Below, piece by piece: positions 1-8,155 of a stretch of 36,366 nucleotides of DNA. The stretch covers positions 1 through 36,366 of the forward strand of contig JAOMDR010000013.1 of assembly GCA_028345575.1 (NCBI GenBank), read 5' to 3'. Below the pieces are notes generated by a model. That model saw only the letters and a list, made by a program, of their open reading frames with translations. It was not told where the DNA came from and did not search any database. This DNA comes from Candidatus Nitrosopelagicus sp. GTDB lineage: Archaea; Thermoproteota; Nitrososphaeria; Nitrososphaerales; Nitrosopumilaceae. Within the stretch, counting starts at the first letter, position 1. Every line of letters starts with the position of its first letter. The position numbers were made by a program, and so were the translations under genes.

Positions 1-177
1 ATATTGATCAATTTCTATCTTAAAATTTTCTATAATTTTTTTGGTTGATTTTGTTACATTTCGTTTTTCTGATTTTGTAACAGAAACTTGGATCTTTTTT
101 CTCATATCATTCAAGATTGATTTAGGTTTATGAAATTACTTGATCAATTTTTATAGGGACTAGGTCAGCAAATTTTC
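1..177. other. Upstream region of thiolase, no gene
   Basis: No coding sequence was found in this AT-rich stretch. It carries TGTTACA at 52-58 and its reverse complement TGTAACA at 76-82, each preceded by TTT, and two copies of TGATCAATTT (5-14 and 141-150). These could be protein-binding sites for the thiolase promoter or for a gene to the left of the window, but nothing in the sequence proves it. Confidence 0.5.
148..156 (+). promoter_or_regulatory. TATA-like box of thiolase gene
   Basis: TTTTTATAG is centred about 26 bases before the GTG start at 178. That is the distance expected when transcription begins at the start codon itself, so the mRNA is probably leaderless. There is no convincing Shine-Dalgarno sequence next to the GTG. 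Confidence 0.5.
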
Positions 178-1338
178 GTGGAAAGAGAAAGTGTTTGTGT
201 TTTAGGCGGAGGTAGTACAAAATATGGTAAACTTGATGATAGTATATCTGATATTACTTTACAAGCATCTGTTGGTGCAATTGAAAGCGCAGGAATTGAA
301 CCTAAAGAGATTGAAGCAGGTTACATTTCTAATGTATTTGGTGTAGCAGACAAGCAGGTTCACTTAGGCCCAGTAGTTATGAGTAATCTAGGAATTTCTG
401 AATGTCCATCATTATCAATTGAATCTGCATGTGGTAGTGGTTCTGTTTCTTTTAGAGAGGCATTTGCAAATGTTGCAGCAGGATTTTATGATGCAGTATT
501 AGTTACGGGAACTGAAAAAGTTACCCACACCGGTACTGACTGGACGACAACTTACTTTTCTTATTGTTCTGATTTCTTTTATGAAGGTCAAGCAGGTGCA
601 TCATTTCCTGGTTTGTTTGCATCAATGGCACGTGCGTATTTACATGAATTTGATGCAACTGAAGAAGATCTTGCAAGCGTTGCAGTAAAAAATCATGAAA
701 ATGGTGTATTAAATCCTAAAGCACACTTGAGAAAAAAAATTAGTATTGATGACGTAATGAACTCTGCAGTAGTTGCAAGTCCTTTAAAATTATATGATTG
801 CTGCCCATTTTCTGATGGTGCAAGTTCTGTAATTCTATGTAATGAAAAATTTGCCAAAGAGCATTCAAAAGATTATGTCAAGGTAATTGGTTCTGGTCGC
901 GGAGGTTCTCCTGCAGCATTACAAGGACGTGAACAATTAACAACTATACCAAGTACTAAGATTGCAGCAGCAGCTGCATACAAAATGGCAGGAATTACTG
1001 CAAAAGATGTTGACTTTGCTGAAGTTCATGATTGCTTTACAGTTGCAGAAGTAGTTGACAGTGAAGACTTGGGTTTCTTTGAAAAAGGTACAGGTGCAAC
1101 AGCTGCAAGAAACGGTGAAACTAAACTAAACGGTTCAATTTCTATTAATCCCTCTGGTGGCTTGAAATCAAAAGGACATCCAATCGGTGCAACCGGTGTT
1201 GGACAAGTTGTTGAAGTATACGAACAATTAACAGGAAAATCTGGTGAAAGAACCGTTAACGATGCAAAAATTGGATTGACACAGAACTTCGGTGCAACTG
1301 GAGCAAGTTGTGCAGTTCATGTGTTTGAAAGTGTGTAA
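178..1338 (+). CDS. Archaeal thiolase (acetyl-CoA C-acetyltransferase / SCP-x type)
   Basis: This 386-residue protein is a thiolase, probably condensing or cleaving acetoacetyl-CoA. The nucleophilic cysteine lies in SACGSGS (C85), HDCF (H284) matches the archaeal/SCP-x thiolase pattern, and GHPIGATG (H334) is the catalytic histidine loop; a late cysteine (C378) lies in GASCAVH. Length is typical of the family. The start is GTG at 178. The next gene encodes a DUF35 protein only one base after the stop; in archaea this pair forms a complex that can channel acetoacetyl-CoA to HMG-CoA synthase for isoprenoid lipids. In ammonia-oxidising archaea a thiolase is also needed for the last step of the 3-hydroxypropionate/4-hydroxybutyrate cycle. 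Which role this copy serves cannot be told from sequence alone. Confidence 0.88.
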   Translation: MERESVCVLGGGSTKYGKLDDSISDITLQASVGAIESAGIEPKEIEAGYISNVFGVADKQVHLGPVVMSNLGISECPSLSIESACGSGSVSFREAFANVAAGFYDAVLVTGTEKVTHTGTDWTTTYFSYCSDFFYEGQAGASFPGLFASMARAYLHEFDATEEDLASVAVKNHENGVLNPKAHLRKKISIDDVMNSAVVASPLKLYDCCPFSDGASSVILCNEKFAKEHSKDYVKVIGSGRGGSPAALQGREQLTTIPSTKIAAAAAYKMAGITAKDVDFAEVHDCFTVAEVVDSEDLGFFEKGTGATAARNGETKLNGSISINPSGGLKSKGHPIGATGVGQVVEVYEQLTGKSGERTVNDAKIGLTQNFGATGASCAVHVFESV

Positions 1339-1339
1339 A

Positions 1340-1705
1340 TTGTCTGCAAAACCTGAATTCATAGAAGCAGCAAAGGCTGGTAATATTTTAGCTAGAAAAT
1401 GTACCAAATGTGGTGAGATACTTTTGGCAACTGTTTATTATTGTAAATCATGTGGAAACAAAGAATTTGAAGATACTATTCTAAAAGGAAATGGAAAAGT
1501 TGTCACATATACCATCATGACCGTCCCTCCAGCAGGATTTGAGGATTTGGCTCCATATGCTTGGGTTGTAATGGAATTAGACGATTCTGGAATAAGAGTA
1601 TCTGGCTTTTTAGGCAAAATACCTACTCCTGAAGATTTACCAATTGGAACTTCTGTCAAAATTACGGGATTTGACGAACGTGGAATTGTTTTAGAAAAAC
1701 TGTAA
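1340..1705 (+). CDS. DUF35 zinc-ribbon/OB-fold partner of thiolase
   Basis: The product is about 121 residues with an N-terminal rubredoxin-like zinc ribbon (C21, C24, C35, C38) followed by an OB fold ending near ITGFDERG, the standard DUF35 layout. Family members bridge thiolase and HMG-CoA synthase and hold the CoA pantetheine arm. I chose TTG at 1340, one base after the thiolase stop, because it gives the usual short helix before the ribbon. The longer reading from ATG 1292, or from ATG 1319, would overlap the conserved thiolase C-terminus. The tight spacing implies co-transcription with thiolase. Confidence 0.85.
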   Translation: MSAKPEFIEAAKAGNILARKCTKCGEILLATVYYCKSCGNKEFEDTILKGNGKVVTYTIMTVPPAGFEDLAPYAWVVMELDDSGIRVSGFLGKIPTPEDLPIGTSVKITGFDERGIVLEKL

Positions 1706-1743
1706 ATCATTTTTATTGCATTTATTAAAAAAAATTTTCATAA

Positions 1744-1750
1744 TTTTTAT
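1744..1750 (+). promoter_or_regulatory. TATA-like box of the 53-residue zinc-ribbon gene
   Basis: TTTTTAT is centred about 27 bases before the ATG at 1775, again the leaderless spacing. It supports the small ORF as an independently transcribed gene. Confidence 0.45.
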
Positions 1751-1774
1751 TTGTCATCCAAAACTTGATCCATT

Positions 1775-1936
1775 ATGTCAGTAGAAGTTGTTTGTGGAAA
1801 ATGTGGAGAAAAAATTTCTACAATGAAAATGTTAAAGTCTGTCAAAGATGTTCTAAAACATTACAATAACAAGTGTCCATCATGTAATCAAACTTTGTCG
1901 ACGTCAGAATTTTCTTTAGATGTTGAAGAGAAATGA
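1775..1936 (+). CDS. Small zinc-ribbon protein, 53 residues
   Basis: Translation from ATG 1775 gives a 53-residue protein with two cysteine pairs: CGKC at residues 7-10 and CPSC at 34-37. About 23 residues separate the pairs, so it probably folds around one zinc ion. There is no signal peptide or membrane segment. It begins 69 bases after the DUF35 gene, has its own TATA-like box, and ends 63 bases before the HTH/ATP-cone gene. Small zinc ribbons like this are common in these archaea and may bind nucleic acid or protein, but I do not recognise a specific family and assign no function. Confidence 0.7.
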   Translation: MSVEVVCGKCGEKISTMKMLKSVKDVLKHYNNKCPSCNQTLSTSEFSLDVEEK

Positions 1937-1999
1937 TCTTTTTGTCCGATGTACTAGTGACAACAAGCCTTAATACCTAATTTCTTCTTTACAAATTCA

Positions 2000-4075
2000 A
2001 TGGGGAAGCAGGACGCAGATTTTGAAGAAGAATTAGATATGGATGTTGATGCTAGCGTCGATGACGATGATGATCTAGATCTTGAAATAGATGATGGTTC
2101 TTCAGGAGATGGACGTTTACAATCTACATCAAAACGTGTTAGAATGATCTTCTCTGTTATGGCTAGCCCAAACAGAATCGATATTTTGAGAATCCTAAAT
2201 TCTAAAGGTCCTTTGACCTATTCTGAGCTAAAATCCCTGGCAGGATTTAAATCAAAAAAAGAAAGTGGAAAATTTGCTTATCATCTAAGAAAATTACTCA
2301 GACAATCTCTTGTTGCATTAAATAAATCTGAAAGACGTTATACCATAACAAATCTTGGAAAGTTAGTCCTCAGTCTAGCAAGACAAATCGAAGAACGTTC
2401 TATCATAGAAAGTGGAAAAATGTATGTTCGTACATCACATGATTCAATTGAAGAGTTCAATTCCGATAAAATAATTCAATCATTGGTTCGAGAGGGAAGT
2501 CTTCCACTCGAATTATCACAAAAAATTACCGAAGAAGTAGAAAATAGAATATACAAATTCCAAACTACCTATCTCACCGGTTCATTAATTCGTGAAATGG
2601 TAAATAATGTATTACTGGAGCATGGTCATGAAGAATATCGAAATAAACTGGCAAGACTTGGTATGCCTGTATTTGAGGTTCAAGAAATGTTCACTAATGT
2701 TGAAAACATTCGAAATGGTGTTGAAGACGTACTTTTCACTAGTGGAAAAAACACTCTAGCCGAATATTTACTCACAAACACACTACCAAAGGATATAGCT
2801 GATTCCCATTTATCTGGTGAATTGCATATTTCTAATCTTGGTTTATGGTCACTAATTCCTGATACAATATTTCTAAATCTTAAAGAATTAATTGATGATG
2901 GCATTGATCTAAAAGGTAAATGTCCTGACGTTACACGAGTTTCTTCACCAAAAACATTTGACGATTTAAGAAAATTACTACCAATGATCTTTAACTTAGT
3001 ATCAAAAGAATCATCACAAGAAATAGTAATTGATGATCTAACTACAGTATTAGGAAAGTTCTCAAAAAATAATGATGACGTTGAAAAAATGCTTGTAGAT
3101 GTTTTCACAATGTCATCTACATCTACTAGTTTAGATAAATCCCCAACAGTACTATCTTTCAGAATACCACTTTCAGCTGATAAAAAATTAATTAATACAA
3201 TTTTCTCCGCATACAATACTTTTGTTAAATCAACTCCTGCACCAAAAATTGGTCTAGTTATTGATTATGAAAAAGGAAAAGTTGTAGATCACTCAGAAAT
3301 ACTTGCACAAACTGTATCACTTGGTGGTAACATAACATTCTCAAAAGGTATGTGTTCAACTAATGCAATTAAAAATTCTAATAAAACTCCTGAACCATCC
3401 ATCAAATTAGGATCACTGACAATTAACCTACCACGTCTAGCACTAGAATCAAGTAAGGATGAAACCTACTTTAGAGCTAGACTTGTGTTATTGATGAAAC
3501 CTGCAATTGCTGCAATGGCAACTCGTAAAAAAGATGTATCCGATCTAATAAGACGCGGCGTAAATCCAATTCTAGCAGAAAAAACGCAGTTCATGCAAAA
3601 AAACAATACATCCATAATCCTAAATTTTGTTGGACTAAAAGAAGCAGTACATAAAATACTTGGACATAAAGAAGATAAAGAAGGAAAAGAAATCTTAAAC
3701 AAAGTTTTAGAAACTGCAGTCGATATTGCTCATAAAAAAGGTCAAGAAATGGGAATTGATGTCTCCATTTCTATGGTTGACAGTGATGATCTAACAAGAT
3801 TTGTTACACTTGACAGTGAAAAATATGGTAAAAATTCTATTATGGATGTTTTAGAAGGTGATCTTTATTCTCAGGGATTAGAATTAGATTCTATAGGACT
3901 TGATAAATTAACTGCTAAAAGCGAGATCATATCTGACTATAACAAAATCTCGAAAATATTAGATGGCGGTGTACTTGTTAAACTGTCATTTGATACAAAG
4001 GCAAAAGAATCTGATATACAAAAGGCAATTGTGAAAGCTTCTTCACTAATTTCGTCATTCAAGCCAATAAAATAA
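2000..4075 (+). CDS. HTH / ATP-cone / degenerate NrdD-like protein, probable nucleotide-sensing regulator
   Basis: This 691-residue protein has four parts. Residues 1-37 are very acidic. Residues about 45-130 form an ArsR-like winged helix. Residues about 141-230 are an ATP-cone, the ATP/dATP sensor of ribonucleotide reductases. Residues about 235-691 resemble anaerobic (class III) reductase NrdD: the LPKDIADSHLSGELHI, GSLTINLPRLAL (471-482) and FVGLKEAVHKILG (543-555) stretches follow NrdD order. The enzyme chemistry is missing: there is no C-terminal glycyl-radical motif, no four-cysteine zinc site, and only two cysteines in all (308, 452). The next gene is nrdJ, 253 bases downstream. I infer a transcription regulator that reads dATP/ATP and derives from a dead reductase. 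DNA binding and target are not shown. Confidence 0.75.
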   Translation: MGKQDADFEEELDMDVDASVDDDDDLDLEIDDGSSGDGRLQSTSKRVRMIFSVMASPNRIDILRILNSKGPLTYSELKSLAGFKSKKESGKFAYHLRKLLRQSLVALNKSERRYTITNLGKLVLSLARQIEERSIIESGKMYVRTSHDSIEEFNSDKIIQSLVREGSLPLELSQKITEEVENRIYKFQTTYLTGSLIREMVNNVLLEHGHEEYRNKLARLGMPVFEVQEMFTNVENIRNGVEDVLFTSGKNTLAEYLLTNTLPKDIADSHLSGELHISNLGLWSLIPDTIFLNLKELIDDGIDLKGKCPDVTRVSSPKTFDDLRKLLPMIFNLVSKESSQEIVIDDLTTVLGKFSKNNDDVEKMLVDVFTMSSTSTSLDKSPTVLSFRIPLSADKKLINTIFSAYNTFVKSTPAPKIGLVIDYEKGKVVDHSEILAQTVSLGGNITFSKGMCSTNAIKNSNKTPEPSIKLGSLTINLPRLALESSKDETYFRARLVLLMKPAIAAMATRKKDVSDLIRRGVNPILAEKTQFMQKNNTSIILNFVGLKEAVHKILGHKEDKEGKEILNKVLETAVDIAHKKGQEMGIDVSISMVDSDDLTRFVTLDSEKYGKNSIMDVLEGDLYSQGLELDSIGLDKLTAKSEIISDYNKISKILDGGVLVKLSFDTKAKESDIQKAIVKASSLISSFKPIK

Positions 4076-4145
4076 AATATTTTATGTTTTTTAGCCACAA
4101 GTTTTTTTGCATTATTTTCAATTTATTGTTATTGTACTAATTTAA

Positions 4146-4160
4146 AAACGAAATTCGTTT
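4146..4160. promoter_or_regulatory. Palindromic candidate operator upstream of nrdJ
   Basis: AAACGAAATTCGTTT is a perfect palindrome around its central A. It overlaps the end of a TATA-like TTTAAAAA, a position where an archaeal repressor would block TBP or the polymerase. Confidence 0.45.
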
Positions 4161-4223
4161 CGATCATTTAGTGATCTATCACTCAAATCTTTTTTTGATG
4201 TTGGAACTATGAAAATTACCAAA

Positions 4224-4237
4224 ACGAAGTTTTTCGT
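4224..4237. promoter_or_regulatory. Second ACGAA...TTCGT inverted repeat upstream of nrdJ
   Basis: ACGAA and TTCGT are separated by four bases and share the half-site of the palindrome at 4146-4160, 77 bases away centre to centre. Two copies of one half-site pair in one promoter region suggest a dimeric regulator, plausibly the HTH/ATP-cone protein upstream. Confidence 0.4.
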
Positions 4238-4328
4238 ACCGTTGTGAAATTAATTTACCCATTGTTAGAAAAATAATTGCCAAAGAGTTTTTTAGCTCAT
4301 CAGTTTAACATGTACTTGGGGATTATAA

Positions 4329-6983
4329 TTGGTTGAAAATTCACAGATAGAGTCATCTTTCGCGGAAATTCGAAAGAGAAATGGAGACACAACAAAGTTT
4401 GATCAAGATAAAATTACAAACGCGATCTATAAAGCACTACTTGCAACAAGCGAAGGCGATCGTGACCTTGCACAAAACTTGACAAACGGAGTATTAGGTA
4501 AATTATCCTCTCAAGGATTTGGTACCGAAAACCCACCTAGCGTAGAAGACATTCAGGATATGGTGGAATCTACCTTAATAGAGCAAGGACACAGCGAAAT
4601 CGCAAAATCATATATCTTGTATAGACATGAAAGACGAAAGATTCGTGATGAGAAGATGAAGGTTCTTAATACTAAAGTTCTAGATCCTGTTTCAAAAGAA
4701 TTTGATCTTAACTGCCTCAGAGTATTAGCATCTAGATACCTATTCAGAAATAATAAAAATGAGATTACTGAAAGTCCAACTCAATTATTTGAAAGAGTTG
4801 CAGTTTTAATTACAATTGGTGATCTTTTACATGACTCATCCATATTCAATCCAACAGGAAATACACCACAAAACATTGAAGAGGCAAAAGAATATCTAAC
4901 AAAATTGGATCAGTTCAACTACAAATTTAAAATTGATAAATATTATCTCAATCAATATCATTTTAGAGGTTTAGTAAATGGCTATATCGATATTGCACAA
5001 AAAGGACAAGCAAAGATTAGCTTTAAGGATCTATTAACAAAACTTGCAGCAAAAGAATTTACCGATTATGGTGCAAGAATTACAGAATACTTTGATCTAA
5101 TGGTTAACCAAGTCTTCTTACCAAATTCACCTACTATGATGAATGCTGGTGGACGTCTTGGACAATTGTCAGCATGTTTTGTATTGGGAATGCCTGATGA
5201 CATGGGTAAAATTATGAAAACAACTTCTGACGCAGCATTAATTTTCAAATCAGGCGGAGGTGTTGGGATAAACTATTCAGAATTAAGAGAGGAAGGTGAT
5301 ATTGTTGCATCTACATCAGGAGTTGCTTCTGGACCTGTATCGTTCATGAATATTATCAATACCGTAACTGATGTCATTAAACAAGGAGGTAAGAGAAGAG
5401 GTGCAAACATGGGAATTATGGATGTATCTCATCCAGATATTGAGAAATTCATTACTAACAAAACAGAGCCTGGTGTTTTAGAGAACTTTAATGTCAGTGT
5501 TGGTGTTTGGGGTGACTTTTGGAGTTCACTTGTAGATAGTGATGATGGTGCATATACACTACGAAGCACTAGAGATGGTAGCCCAGTACGTGAAATCAAT
5601 GCACATCACCTAATTGATCTTATTGCAACATCTGCATGGAAAAGTGCAGAACCTGGTTTAATCTTCTTTGATTTAATTAACAAGTACAATGTATTTGCAA
5701 AAGCACGTGGTGGACCGTTACGTGCAACAAATCCATGTGGTGAACAAAGTTTGTATCCTTACGAATCTTGTAATTTAGGATCTATCAATTTAGCAAATCT
5801 TACAAAAAGAACTGCAGATGGTCAATACGAATTTGATTGGCAAAAATATGAAGAAATTGTTAGAAAGACAACCCGTTTCTTAGACAACGTAATTGATGTA
5901 AATCATTATCCAGTTCCAGAAATCAATGTTGCATCAAAAGAATCAAGAAGAATTGGTCTTGGTGTAATGGGTGTTGCAGATTTACTATACAAATTAAGAA
6001 TTCCATATAATTCAAAAGAAGGTTACGAGTTTATGGGTAAACTGTCCGAAGCATTATCCTATTATTCAATGGAAGAAAGTGTTGCTTTAGCACAATCTCG
6101 TGGAGCATTTCCACTATGTTCAAAGACAGAATATCCTGAAGGTAAAATCCCAATTGCTGGTTATTATGAAAAACCAAAACAACGACATTACTACGATTGG
6201 GATGCTCTAATTGCAAAAATTCAGAAACATGGTGTTAGACATGTTCTTACAACAACTGTTGCACCAACCGGAACATTATCGATGTTAGCAGATTGTTCAA
6301 ATGGAATGGAACCAACATTTGCTCTCGTATTTGAAAAACGTGTTACTGTTGGAAGATTCTTTTATACGAATAAAATATTTGAAGAAGTTCTAAGAGAAAA
6401 TGGTCTTTACAGTGAAGAACTATTAGCAAAAGTTGCTGATAATTATGGTTCAGTTAAAGGAATTGATGAAATTCCAGAATGGATTCAAAATATCTTTGTC
6501 ACTGCTATGGATATACATTGGACTGATCATCTAATGGCTCAAGCAGTATGGCAAGACTGGATTGGAAATGCAATTGCAAAAACAATCAACATGCCTAATG
6601 ATGTATCTGCAGAAGATGTTAAAGCAGCATATCTATTAGCACATGAATTAGGTCTCAAAGGAATTACAGTTTACCGTGATGGTTCAAGACATAAACAAGT
6701 TCTCCATATGACTGGTGAAAACTCTCAAAAAACCTTTGAAGTTACAGCAACTGATTATCTACATGACTACATTACAAATAATATCAAAAATCCATACATC
6801 CTAAAACAAATTAATGAAGCACTCAAAGTAACACCTCCACAAGAAATTCCACATGAAAACCGTGTCGTAGCAGAGCCTGATATTGAAGAAAAATTGTGTC
6901 CAACTTGTAAAAATACACTTGTTTTAACTGAAGGATGCCACATCTGTATTGAATGTGGATACAGTGGTTGTACATCTGGATAA
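4329..6983 (+). CDS. nrdJ: Adenosylcobalamin-dependent (class II) ribonucleotide reductase
   Basis: NrdJ reduces ribonucleotides to deoxyribonucleotides with a radical made from coenzyme B12, with no oxygen requirement. The 884 residues show an ATP-cone (about 10-105), the PNSPTMMNAG...LSACFVLG region with active-site C283, the catalytic loop NPCGEQ (N468, C470, E472) with partner C481, and APTGTLS further on. A C-terminal tail carries CPTC (857-860), C870, C873, C876 and C881; its last cysteines probably re-reduce the active site. The start is TTG at 4329 with GGGGAT just upstream. No other reductase gene lies in the window, and the cobalamin genes at 27874-32065 supply the cofactor. Regulation by the upstream HTH/ATP-cone protein is an inference. 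Confidence 0.95.
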   Translation: MVENSQIESSFAEIRKRNGDTTKFDQDKITNAIYKALLATSEGDRDLAQNLTNGVLGKLSSQGFGTENPPSVEDIQDMVESTLIEQGHSEIAKSYILYRHERRKIRDEKMKVLNTKVLDPVSKEFDLNCLRVLASRYLFRNNKNEITESPTQLFERVAVLITIGDLLHDSSIFNPTGNTPQNIEEAKEYLTKLDQFNYKFKIDKYYLNQYHFRGLVNGYIDIAQKGQAKISFKDLLTKLAAKEFTDYGARITEYFDLMVNQVFLPNSPTMMNAGGRLGQLSACFVLGMPDDMGKIMKTTSDAALIFKSGGGVGINYSELREEGDIVASTSGVASGPVSFMNIINTVTDVIKQGGKRRGANMGIMDVSHPDIEKFITNKTEPGVLENFNVSVGVWGDFWSSLVDSDDGAYTLRSTRDGSPVREINAHHLIDLIATSAWKSAEPGLIFFDLINKYNVFAKARGGPLRATNPCGEQSLYPYESCNLGSINLANLTKRTADGQYEFDWQKYEEIVRKTTRFLDNVIDVNHYPVPEINVASKESRRIGLGVMGVADLLYKLRIPYNSKEGYEFMGKLSEALSYYSMEESVALAQSRGAFPLCSKTEYPEGKIPIAGYYEKPKQRHYYDWDALIAKIQKHGVRHVLTTTVAPTGTLSMLADCSNGMEPTFALVFEKRVTVGRFFYTNKIFEEVLRENGLYSEELLAKVADNYGSVKGIDEIPEWIQNIFVTAMDIHWTDHLMAQAVWQDWIGNAIAKTINMPNDVSAEDVKAAYLLAHELGLKGITVYRDGSRHKQVLHMTGENSQKTFEVTATDYLHDYITNNIKNPYILKQINEALKVTPPQEIPHENRVVAEPDIEEKLCPTCKNTLVLTEGCHICIECGYSGCTSG

Positions 6984-7026
6984 TAAAATAACAACATTTT
7001 AGAATACAAAATAGTCTCAGAACATA

Positions 7027-8151
7027 TTGAATAGTAAAATTATTGGAATTGTAATCTTAGTTGTTGCGATAGGTGGTGCATCAGCATATTTTATAACAAA
7101 AAATGATTCTGTTGACAACAATTTATCTTCAAATCAATTAATACCTCAAAATGAGAAAATTGGTCTAGTCATTAATACAATTAATCCTCCAAAAAGTATA
7201 GCTGATCTAGAAGAAGCTTACAAAGTTGCATCTACATCTGGAGCTGGAAGGACAAATTTGTATCTACATTGGAATCAACTTGAACCTGAAAAAGGAAATT
7301 TTGATTGGCGTGTTAGTGATATTATGATGAAATTAAATGAAAAATATAATTTTAAAACAACTCTATTCTTTTCAGTAATCAACGCTGATAGATTAGGTCC
7401 ATTTCCGTCATGGATGGGTAATCAGGCATTAGGACAAACGTTAGAGGATGAAACAATTCGTGTGTTGGATTCAATTCTTTCTAGATATGAAAACATAGAT
7501 TATGTAATATTTGCAGGAGACATTGACTATCATTTTCAAAGAGCAAGTGGTTCAATACCAACATATGTTGAATTTTTTGATGATGTCTATTTAGAAATTA
7601 AATCAAAACATCCAGATGTAAAAATAGGAAATAGTATGTCACTTGAGAATGTATTAAACAAAGGAATGGAACCTGGTGGTTCATTTGAAATGACCCCGAA
7701 ATTGGAGATGGGTGATTTTATAGCTCTTTCATACAAACCTACTGATACTGTTGGGGACATAAACAGAACTCCAGAAGAAGCCATAGATGATCTAAAACAA
7801 TCTATTGAAATATTTCCTTCTCATCAATTAGCATTTTTTGAAATTAGTTGGAGTACATCTGACTTTGTCAATGGAAATAATAATGATCAAGCAGAGTTTA
7901 TTAAATCAAGTTTAAACTTTTTTGAAGAAAATGAATCTAAAATAGACTTTTTTTCGATATCTCGATTATTTGATAAACCAAAAGGAACTTGTGTTTCACA
8001 AGATATTCAATCTGTAGAAGGTTCTGGTTTTACTAGTAACTCATTTCGTCTTGAACGGGTAGATGAATACGTTTGTAATTCTGGTCTAATTGATATAAAT
8101 CAAAATGGAAAATCTTCTTGGACGCAATTTAAAACAAACATTCCCCAATAA
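7027..8151 (+). CDS. Secreted or membrane-anchored TIM-barrel-like protein (glycoside-hydrolase-like)
   Basis: The 374-residue product begins with a hydrophobic segment (about residues 4-22, lysine before it), then a Ser/Asn-rich linker, so it is probably exported or anchored by its N-terminus. The body has features of glycosidase-type TIM barrels, including LHWNQLEPEKGNFDW, a pattern seen near strand 2 of GH-A clan enzymes, and later FFEISWS. I cannot name a family or place both catalytic acids with confidence. The start is TTG at 7027, 43 bases after nrdJ. The stop overlaps the first base of a possible ATG of the next gene. The substrate is unknown; cell-surface glycan processing is one possibility. 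Confidence 0.6.
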   Translation: MNSKIIGIVILVVAIGGASAYFITKNDSVDNNLSSNQLIPQNEKIGLVINTINPPKSIADLEEAYKVASTSGAGRTNLYLHWNQLEPEKGNFDWRVSDIMMKLNEKYNFKTTLFFSVINADRLGPFPSWMGNQALGQTLEDETIRVLDSILSRYENIDYVIFAGDIDYHFQRASGSIPTYVEFFDDVYLEIKSKHPDVKIGNSMSLENVLNKGMEPGGSFEMTPKLEMGDFIALSYKPTDTVGDINRTPEEAIDDLKQSIEIFPSHQLAFFEISWSTSDFVNGNNNDQAEFIKSSLNFFEENESKIDFFSISRLFDKPKGTCVSQDIQSVEGSGFTSNSFRLERVDEYVCNSGLIDINQNGKSSWTQFKTNIPQ

Positions 8152-8155
8152 TGAA

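Larger units (their letters stand above)
4076..4328. other. Intergenic region before nrdJ with palindromes
   Basis: This 253-base gap is long for the window. It holds a TATA-like TTTAAAAA (4141-4148) overlapped by a 15-base palindrome, a GATCA/TGATC inverted pair (4162-4176) that runs into TGATCTATCA (4172-4181), and a second ACGAA/TTCGT inverted pair (4224-4237). No coding sequence was seen. The layout is that of a regulated promoter. Confidence 0.5.

Noticed and set aside
1292-1339. Upstream extension of the DUF35 protein from ATG 1292
   Set aside because: It would overlap the conserved C-terminus of thiolase by 47 bases and adds residues not typical of DUF35; TTG 1340 one base after the thiolase stop is the better start.
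2680-3216. 178-residue minus-strand open frame
   Set aside because: It lies wholly within the HTH/ATP-cone gene, has no recognisable motif and is Ser/Phe-rich as expected of an antisense shadow in AT-rich coding DNA.
8105-8155. Upstream extension of Nep1
   Set aside because: The added 17 residues overlap the preceding gene and precede the strand at which the Nep1 family begins.
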